64,000 bases of DNA from JAVBQL01 sp031549085 (GTDB taxonomy: Bacteria; Spirochaetota; GWE2-31-10; MWDO01), in NCBI GenBank assembly GCA_031549085.1, contig JAVBQL010000019.1, positions 17,252 through 81,251 of the forward strand, in the 5' to 3' direction. Shown here piece by piece: positions 57,824 to 64,000 of this stretch. Numbering within the stretch: the stretch's first letter is position 1; each line of letters begins with the position of its first letter. Below the pieces are notes generated by a model. That model had not been told where the DNA came from. It saw nothing but the letters and a program-made list of their open reading frames with translations, and did not search any database. Position numbers and translations under genes: made by a program.

Positions 57824-60539
57824 TCTTGATAAATTTTTAGCTCATAAGAACAAGGTGGCAACTGAATCTCTAAAAGAGCATTGCGAGAGAACAAAGAAAT
57901 ATTTAGAGCTTATAAAGAGTGACTATTATATAGAAGAGACTTTAAAAAAAATATTAAAAGAGAGCGGCATAACTGATATTGAGAGTGTAATAAAATATAT
58001 TTATGAGCTTATTATCTATCACGACCTTGGTAAAATAGATAAAAAATTTCAAGAGAAGATAAAAAATGGTACAAAAGAGAGTGCCCCTCACAGTGATAAG
58101 AGCTTTTTTGTTTTTATATATCTATTCGTTAGTGAGTTCAAAGGAGGGCTATTAAAAAAAGAGAGGGGGACAAGTATGGTTTTTACTGCCCTCTTTATTC
58201 TCTCTATGTCGGTTTTGAGACACCACTCTTCTTTAAATGATCTGCTTGTAAGCAGCAGTGGAATGACAGAAAAATTTATAGAAAATGAGGAGTCTGTTAA
58301 GTATATATTAGAGCAGATCCAAAATGACAAAAAAATTGATAATGATATCATCTCCCTCCTTAAAGAGAAATATTTCTGGAGTAGGTGGAGTGAAGATGAG
58401 AACAACAGAAAAATTATAAAAAGATTGAATGGAGAGAGCGATGAACTCTCTCAAGATGGCGAAAATGATAATCTAAACCTATTCTTTCTTTTTAAACTTA
58501 CGCACTCCATCTTAATATCTTCAGATATATATGCAACAAAAGAGTTTGATAATGAAAAAGCGAGCAAAAGAGAGCGATATTTCTATACTCTTGATAAGCA
58601 AACCATCGATAAAATAGATAGTAATTTTAGATATGGAAAAGAGCTTCAATATAGCTATGATGAGACCCAACAAAAAAAGAGGGAAAATTTCAATTTTAAG
58701 ATCGATGGGGAGCTTAGAGAAGAGCTATTAAAAAAGAGAGAAAATATTGAGAGTCTCAATGAGATTAATGATTTAAGAAGCCTAATGAATCTTTTGGCAG
58801 AGAGCTCATTAATAGAGAAGCTTAAGAGCAGAAAAGAGAGAGACAACAATGTCTTTTTTCTAAATATTCCAACAGGCGGCGGAAAGACAAATATATCATT
58901 ACGCCTTGCCCTCTCAATAATGAAGAATCGAGAGAACATAAAGCACCTCTACTATGTCTTTCCTTTTATAAATATAATTGAGCAATCATATGACTACTTA
59001 AGAAACTTTATCTCTGATGAGAATATGGCTCGCCTCGATAGCCGCTCCATAGACAACCTTGAGAATAAAGATGATGATTATGAAGAGAGTGAATATGATG
59101 AGAGGGGACTGCTTAAAATGAAGATGGATAGCAACCTCTTCTTCAATTACCCAGTGATCTTTTCGAGCCATATAATGTTTTTTGATCTCTTTTTTAGAAA
59201 TAGTAAAAACAGCAACTATAATTTTTTTAAACTGATAAACAGTGTTGTTATAATAGATGAGATTCAGGCATATAGTGATGAGTACTGGACATTTTTATCA
59301 TCTCTTTTCAGTGCCTGTGGCAAGCTTTTAAACACACACTTCATTGTTATGAGTGCAACCCTGCCAAAACTTGATATACTATCTGGCACAAACTTTGAGA
59401 GACTATTTGATGAGCCACTTCAAGACTCTATATCAAACCACAAGCTCTTTGAGAGGGTAAAGATAGCTCCAAGTGGTATCACAATAAAAAAGAGCGGTGC
59501 AAAAGCCAATGCAGAATTCAAAGCCCTTATAGATAGGGTCAAAGAGAACAAAAATCATAAAAAGATATTAATTGTCCTAAACACAATAGATGACTCAAAA
59601 AAAGTTTTTACTCTAATAGAGCAGGACTCCTCTCTAAAAAATAGTTATAAGATAGTGCTGCTAAACTCTACAATTTTAAACAGCAGAAGGAGAGAGATTA
59701 TCGAGGAGTGCAAAAAGGAGAGTGAAAAAATAATATTGGTAAGCACACAGTCTGTGGAGGCTGGTGTTGATATCGATTTTGATATTGGATATAGGAGCTA
59801 TGCCCCAATGGATAACATTGTGCAGGTTGCAGGCAGGATAAACAGAAATGCAAAGAGAAACAGTGATAATCCAATGCTCTATATAATCAACGATGATGAG
59901 TGGCAAAATGTCTACAGAGATGGATATAGGACTGATCTAAGCAAAAATATGAGAGATGATTTTTTTAACAAAGGTATAGACTCCGCAGAGAGCTTGATAA
60001 AAGAGTATTATAACAAGATAGTTGGAAATATTGATAGAGACAACAAACAAAAATTTGTCAAAAGCAGTAATGTATATATCGACAACGCCAAAATGATGGA
60101 TTTTGCCACAATCAACAAGGATGTCTCACTAATAAAGGGGGACAATATATCCATCTTTATACCAATTGATATTGAGATAAAGGGAGAGTCAGCCCTCTTA
60201 AAAACAATTGAAAAATATTACAGCGATATTGATCTATTTGAAAATGGTAAATTAAGCGGTGAGAAAGTATGGAGTGCATATGATTATATGATGCAAAATA
60301 GAGCAGATCCATTTGATGAAAAGGTGAAATATTTTCAAAAGATTCTATCAAACTTTACCATAAGCCTCTTCAATGGCTATGTAGGAAGGGATAGAATAAA
60401 AAATCTGCTGGCCTTTAAAAATGGTGTAAAATATGGATATTTCTATTTTAACGATCATAAAAATATCTATGATGAAAAAGAGGGGCTTGATGTTGAGAAA
60501 TTTAAGAAACATATAACAAACAGGGCAATATTCTATTAA
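57807..60539 (+). CDS. cas3: CRISPR nuclease-helicase Cas3 (HD + helicase)
   Basis: 910 residues from ATG 57807 (GTGGAG upstream; an upstream ATG 57786 would add seven residues and overlap cas5 more). N-terminal HD nuclease: SLKEHCERTKKYLEL (His 25), LIIYHDLGKIDKKFQ (His-Asp 72-73). Helicase: Walker A NIPTGGGKTNISLRLA (about 354), VVIIDEIQAYSDEYW (about 481), VMSATLPKLD (about 515), TQSVEAGVDIDFDIG and motif VI NIVQVAGRINRNAKR (about 672). All catalytic elements seen. It unwinds and degrades target DNA after Cascade binding. Confidence 0.94.
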   Translation: MFNFSNLDKFLAHKNKVATESLKEHCERTKKYLELIKSDYYIEETLKKILKESGITDIESVIKYIYELIIYHDLGKIDKKFQEKIKNGTKESAPHSDKSFFVFIYLFVSEFKGGLLKKERGTSMVFTALFILSMSVLRHHSSLNDLLVSSSGMTEKFIENEESVKYILEQIQNDKKIDNDIISLLKEKYFWSRWSEDENNRKIIKRLNGESDELSQDGENDNLNLFFLFKLTHSILISSDIYATKEFDNEKASKRERYFYTLDKQTIDKIDSNFRYGKELQYSYDETQQKKRENFNFKIDGELREELLKKRENIESLNEINDLRSLMNLLAESSLIEKLKSRKERDNNVFFLNIPTGGGKTNISLRLALSIMKNRENIKHLYYVFPFINIIEQSYDYLRNFISDENMARLDSRSIDNLENKDDDYEESEYDERGLLKMKMDSNLFFNYPVIFSSHIMFFDLFFRNSKNSNYNFFKLINSVVIIDEIQAYSDEYWTFLSSLFSACGKLLNTHFIVMSATLPKLDILSGTNFERLFDEPLQDSISNHKLFERVKIAPSGITIKKSGAKANAEFKALIDRVKENKNHKKILIVLNTIDDSKKVFTLIEQDSSLKNSYKIVLLNSTILNSRRREIIEECKKESEKIILVSTQSVEAGVDIDFDIGYRSYAPMDNIVQVAGRINRNAKRNSDNPMLYIINDDEWQNVYRDGYRTDLSKNMRDDFFNKGIDSAESLIKEYYNKIVGNIDRDNKQKFVKSSNVYIDNAKMMDFATINKDVSLIKGDNISIFIPIDIEIKGESALLKTIEKYYSDIDLFENGKLSGEKVWSAYDYMMQNRADPFDEKVKYFQKILSNFTISLFNGYVGRDRIKNLLAFKNGVKYGYFYFNDHKNIYDEKEGLDVEKFKKHITNRAIFY

Positions 60540-60540
60540 G

Positions 60541-61035
60541 ATGGATTTTAAGATAACAGGTTCAATCATTCAGGCATACTTTGCCTGCAGAAGAGAGGTT
60601 TGGCTCTTTGCTCATAGCATTTTAAGCAATCAAGATAATGACTTTCTACTGATAGGAAAACTTCTATCTGAAGAGACATTTAAGAGGGAGAAGAGAGAGA
60701 TAGTGATTGATGGCGGAAAGGTGGATTTTATCAGAACCAAAGATGGCATCACAAAGGTGGTTGAGGTAAAAAAATCATCAAGAATGATAAAGAGGACAGA
60801 GATGCAGCTTCTATTTTATATGTCAAAATTGATAAATAAGATCCCAAATATAGTGGGAGAAATTAGGATACCAAGAGAGAAAAAAATTATCAAAGTAGAG
60901 TTTAATGAGACAAACAGAGGAGAGCTCTTAAAAGCGATAGATGATATCTATGAAATTGTAGGTAGCCCAATACCAGAAGCAGAACTTAAGAGATGCTGCA
61001 GCAAATGTTCCTATGAAGATTTTTGTTTCGCTTAA
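60541..61035 (+). CDS. cas4: CRISPR adaptation exonuclease Cas4
   Basis: 164 residues. The RecB-type nuclease core is GGKVDFIRTKDGITKVVEVK (D and ExK of PD-(D/E)xK), with a Q-motif-like RTEMQLLFYM. Iron-sulphur Cys: AYFACRREVWLFAH at the N-terminus and CCSKCSYEDFCFA at the C-terminus. It trims prespacers and checks the PAM. One base after the cas3 stop. Confidence 0.92.
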   Translation: MDFKITGSIIQAYFACRREVWLFAHSILSNQDNDFLLIGKLLSEETFKREKREIVIDGGKVDFIRTKDGITKVVEVKKSSRMIKRTEMQLLFYMSKLINKIPNIVGEIRIPREKKIIKVEFNETNRGELLKAIDDIYEIVGSPIPEAELKRCCSKCSYEDFCFA

Positions 61036-61055
61036 AAATTTATTAAGGAAGCTAA

Positions 61056-62048
61056 ATGAAAGAGACAGTCTACATATTTAACAGCGGGACTCTAAAGAGA
61101 GAGGACAATTCTCTAGTATTTGAATTTGAGAGTGGCAAAAAACCTATCCCTGTTGAGAATATCAAGGAGATATTTGTCTTTGGAGAGCTAAACATTAATA
61201 AGAGGCTGCTTGAATTTTTGGCACAAAAGGAGATTATTGTCTCATTTTTTAACCACTATGGCTACTATATAGGCTCATTCTATCCAAGAGAGCACTACAA
61301 CTCTGGCTATATGATTTTAAAGCAGGCCGATTTCTACAATAGAGAAGGCGAGCGATTGAAATTGGCAAAAAGCTTCATAACGGGGGCTATTAAAAATACA
61401 TTAGTGGTTTTGAAATACTACAATAGAAGGGGAAATGAGTTAACAAGCTCCATTGAAGAGATAACCGATATGGAGAGGCTTCTTGATTCGAAGGGTACAA
61501 TTGAGGAGTCTATGGCTATAGAGGGGCAAGTAAAACAGAAATATTATGAGTGTTTTAATAAAATATTAAAAAATGAGGATTTCAAATTTACAGCCCGCAC
61601 AAAGAGGCCTCCAAAGGACTATATAAATACACTAATCAGCTTCAGCAACTCTATGATCTATACCTATATACTTGGTGAGATATATAAAACTCACTTGGAT
61701 CCGCGCATTGGCTATCTTCATACAACCAACTTTAGAAGATTTTCTTTAAATCTTGATATTGCAGAAATTTTTAAAGTAGCTATAGGGGATAGGGTTATCT
61801 TCACTTTAATAAATAAGAAGATTGTTGGTCCAAAAGATTTTGATAAAAATATGGGTGGCATCTCACTAAATGATAGTGGTAAGAAAAAATTCCTGCAGCA
61901 AATGGAAGAAAAGCTAAAGCAGACAATAAAGCATAATAGTTTAAAAAGAGAGGTGAGCTATAGGAGGCTTATGAGGCTTGAACTATACAAATTGGAAAAA
62001 CATCTTATTGGAGAGAAAGATTACTCTCCATTTATTATGGAGTGGTAG
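61056..62048 (+). CDS. cas1: CRISPR integrase Cas1 (type I-B)
   Basis: 330 residues. Beta N-terminal domain (KETVYIFNSGTLKREDN), all-helical C-terminal domain with the metal ligands Glu 156 (MAIEGQVKQKYYECF), His 222 (GYLHTTNFRRFSLNLDIAE) and Asp 234. It inserts new spacers with Cas2. AAGGAAG precedes ATG 61056. Confidence 0.95.
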   Translation: MKETVYIFNSGTLKREDNSLVFEFESGKKPIPVENIKEIFVFGELNINKRLLEFLAQKEIIVSFFNHYGYYIGSFYPREHYNSGYMILKQADFYNREGERLKLAKSFITGAIKNTLVVLKYYNRRGNELTSSIEEITDMERLLDSKGTIEESMAIEGQVKQKYYECFNKILKNEDFKFTARTKRPPKDYINTLISFSNSMIYTYILGEIYKTHLDPRIGYLHTTNFRRFSLNLDIAEIFKVAIGDRVIFTLINKKIVGPKDFDKNMGGISLNDSGKKKFLQQMEEKLKQTIKHNSLKREVSYRRLMRLELYKLEKHLIGEKDYSPFIMEW

Positions 62049-62050
62049 CT

Positions 62051-62317
62051 GTGTTTATAATTTTGTACTATGACATGGGTGAAAATAGAGTTGCAAAAAT
62101 GCTGAAAACATGCAGGAAGTATCTGCTTTGGGTGCAGAACTCTGTGTTTGAGGGGGAGATATCGGAGGCAAATTATCAAAGACTGCTCTTTGATATAGAG
62201 AAAATAGTAGATAAAAGTTCAAGTGATAGCATTGTAATTTATCAGTTTCGCTCTATGCTCTATAGCAAAAGAGATGTTATAGGAAATGATAAGAAAATTG
62301 ATATCAATTTTATATAA
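62051..62317 (+). CDS. cas2: CRISPR adaptation protein Cas2
   Basis: 88 residues. MFIILYYDMGENRVAKMLKT shows strand 1 with the Asp at its end, followed by LLWVQNSVFEGEIS and DSIVIYQF. GTG 62051 is chosen because Cas2 proteins start directly with this strand; GGAG at 62039-62042 lies nine bases upstream. An in-frame GTG at 62042 overlaps cas1. Last gene before the leader. Confidence 0.92.
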   Translation: MFIILYYDMGENRVAKMLKTCRKYLLWVQNSVFEGEISEANYQRLLFDIEKIVDKSSSDSIVIYQFRSMLYSKRDVIGNDKKIDINFI

Positions 62318-62514
62318 AAATATCGTAAGGGGCAATGTTTTATTACTTTGCCAAATAGATGTCTATCTCTGATGTAGTAAAAACTACTTATGATGGACAG
62401 AAAATTTTTAAAAAATATATAAATATATATCTATTATATTTTATTTTAAGGAGATGTTTTATGTTTTATGGAGAATTTTTTTATGTTTTTTAAATATTTG
62501 TTGTGATATTTGGT
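62318..62514 (+). promoter_or_regulatory. CRISPR leader
   Basis: 197 bases of AT-rich DNA between cas2 and the first repeat, with A/T runs near 62405-62448. Array orientation (3' ATTGAAAC ends) makes this the leader, with promoter and integration signals. No other gene seen, apart from a ten-codon frame with a ribosome site at 62449-62493. Confidence 0.75.
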
Positions 62515-64000
62515 CTTTTTACTCTACCTATGAGGTATTGAAACAGGGAGAATAAGCCCGAAAGGTGCTAGTGGTAATAGACTTTTTACTCTACCTATGA
62601 GGTATTGAAACAAATACAAAATAAAAATCGCATAAAAATCAAATAAAACTTTTTACTCTACCTATGAGGTATTGAAACTAAATGCCATCTTTTTTGACAA
62701 AAAATGTGTATATATCTTTTTACTCTACCTATGAGGTATTGAAACAAAGAAAATGAAAACAAAGAAAAATACACAAAAAACCTTTTTACTCTACCTATGA
62801 GGTATTGAAACAAAGAAATAAACGAGGAGACAAAAATTGAACAAAAACTTTTTACTCTACCTATGAGGTATTGAAACAAGCATTTCAATTGTTTTTGTAT
62901 CTTTTTCTTTAGCTTTTTACTCTAACTATGATTTATTGAAACCGTAAACAAAGATATAGAAGATGAAAAATAAATAGCTTTTTACTCTACCTATGAGGTA
63001 TTGAAACCCTTTTTGAGTGACTTGCAAAAAGATATTTTAGAATTCTTTTTACTCTACCTATGAGGTATTGAAACTAAGCAATAGATTTTTTTGCTATTCT
63101 ATTTAACAATCTTTTTACTCTACCTATGAGGTATTGAAACAAAAAATCTATAAACTATAACAATTTTTTTTTCTAACTTTTTACTCTACCTATGAGGTAT
63201 TGAAACCAGCTGGAATGGCTAAAGCATTCGCCAACATAATAGCTTTTTACTCTACCTATGAGGTATTGAAACGCATTTGTAATCTCACCTCGAGGCAACC
63301 AAAGTATAACCTTTTTACTCTACCTATGAGGTATTGAAACTGAAAAAAACTACAAACAAAAACTTTATTCTTTTTAACTTTTTACTCTACCTATGAGGTA
63401 TTGAAACTAGATTCAGATGAAGTCTTGGTTAATAAGATAAAAGCTTTTTACTCTCCCTATGAGGTATTGAAACAAGCTAATGCAGATGATAAGAATGTTG
63501 ATCTTACTGACTTTTTACTCTACCTATGAGGTATTGAAACAGTTGATTCAACATTTCACATAGTTTATCTGTATACTTTTTACTCTACCTATGAGGTATT
63601 GAAACAATAATCTTATAAATGATGTTTCAACTAACTTACAAACTTTTTACTCTACCTATGAGGTATTGAAACAGATGTTAAAAAAACTTTGTATTCCTTT
63701 TTATATAGCTTTTTACTCTACCTATGAGGTATTGAAACACTAAAAAATGGCTTGTAAACAAGTTCGATAATATACTTTTTACTCTACCTATGAGGTATTG
63801 AAACAGTGCAGAGTGGTGTGCTGATCTCTGGGAAGGGTTGCTTTTTACTCTACCTATGAGGTATTGAAACATGTTTCTTTGTTCAATATTCTGTAGTAAT
63901 GATATTACTTTTTACTCTACCTATGAGGTATTGAAACTGGCGTACACGGGATCTCCAACGTTACACCCATAATCTTTTTACTCTACCTATGAGGTATTGA
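62515..64000 (+). CRISPR. type I-B CRISPR array, 23 repeats visible, continues past the window
   Basis: 30-base repeats (CTTTTTACTCTACCTATGAG then GTATTGAAAC) start at 62515, 62582, 62649, 62716, 62782, 62848, 62913, 62978, 63045, 63111, 63177, 63243, 63311, 63378, 63444, 63511, 63576, 63643, 63709, 63775, 63841, 63908 and 63974 (last cut at 27 bases). The 22 spacers are 35-38 bases. The repeat holds a TACCT-ATG-AGGTA hairpin, and its last eight bases (ATTGAAAC) are the standard crRNA handle. The repeat at 62913 carries three changes and that at 63444 one. Confidence 0.98.

Noticed and set aside
53274..62317. A new CRISPR type
   Set aside because: All eight genes correspond to a standard type I-B set in standard order with intact catalytic motifs; the locus is not novel as a system.
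62449..62493. Ten-codon frame MFYGEFFYVF with AAGGAG at good distance in the CRISPR leader
   Set aside because: Too short to judge; such a site can occur by chance in an AT-rich leader. Kept only as a note.
62658..63872. Reverse-strand open frames with repeated FQYLIGRVK
   Set aside because: They are translations of the CRISPR repeats (about 22 codons per repeat-spacer unit), not a tandem-repeat protein.
1..64000. tRNA, rRNA, tmRNA or other standard RNA genes
   Set aside because: No cloverleaf with GGTTCxAxxCC arm, CCA end or rRNA core sequence was noticed on either strand by eye.

Overview
The window is AT-rich bacterial DNA, most likely from a spirochaete with a low-GC genome (Brachyspira- or Brevinema-like). 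The evidence is an early FlgF/FlhO-type flagellar rod protein of the spirochaete kind, a 593-residue alanyl-tRNA synthetase that lacks the C-terminal C-Ala domain as in spirochaetes, many short lipoproteins with loose spirochaetal lipoboxes, and frequent TTG/GTG starts. The genus cannot be fixed from the sequence alone. I saw no rRNA or tRNA gene.

Layout. 1-13.9 kb: a truncated PIN-like protein, FlgF, envelope proteins (VTT/TVP38, MMPL/RND exporter, DUF192 lipoprotein), a flavodoxin, a possible tandem Cas2-fold protein, Pgi, an SPFH protein, an ndk-pgsA pair, a small DUF2934-like protein and a run of PAP2-like, unknown, thioesterase and Nth genes. 13.9-28.2 kb: housekeeping genes (ClC channel, DsbD, second SPFH, DapA, AlaS, CtpA, ArgJ) separated by unusual repeat-filled intergenic islands. 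28.2-33.1 kb: a pstSCAB-phoU operon whose PhoU is fused to a degenerate arsenate-reductase/LMW-phosphatase domain, with a direct-repeat operator candidate upstream. 33.2-40.3 kb: ROK kinase, a receiver/Hpt pair, a YgiQ-type radical SAM protein, DUF2752 and three tandem DUF4234 membrane proteins, then parAB. 40.3-44.3 kb: seven tandem paralogous lipoproteins resembling DUF6174. 44.5-52.4 kb: an orphan D12-class adenine methyltransferase, a CarS-like CDP-alcohol synthase, a PASTA protein, an SDR, a class III nucleotidyl cyclase and small secreted/membrane proteins. 53.3-64 kb: a complete type I-B CRISPR-Cas locus (cas6-cas8b-cas7-cas5-cas3-cas4-cas1-cas2) followed by an array of at least 23 repeats that runs off the window.

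The signal least explained by known features is an intergenic repeat family between about 16 and 47.5 kb. Ten or so copies share a core (AACAAAGATTTT ... AAAATCGACTTA), but each core sits inside long, nearly perfect inverted arms whose sequence is private to that copy. They are accompanied by C/G-run hairpins that cap gene 3' ends; at 27.8-28.2 kb two such hairpins form 48-bp inverted termini around two oppositely oriented cores. A second candidate is a possible pseudoknotted RNA or switch at 52661-52782.

The CRISPR locus is read in one direction: effector genes first, then the adaptation genes, an AT-rich leader and the array. The repeat ends in ATTGAAAC, the usual 5' handle of type I-B crRNAs, so array transcription is on the + strand as well.
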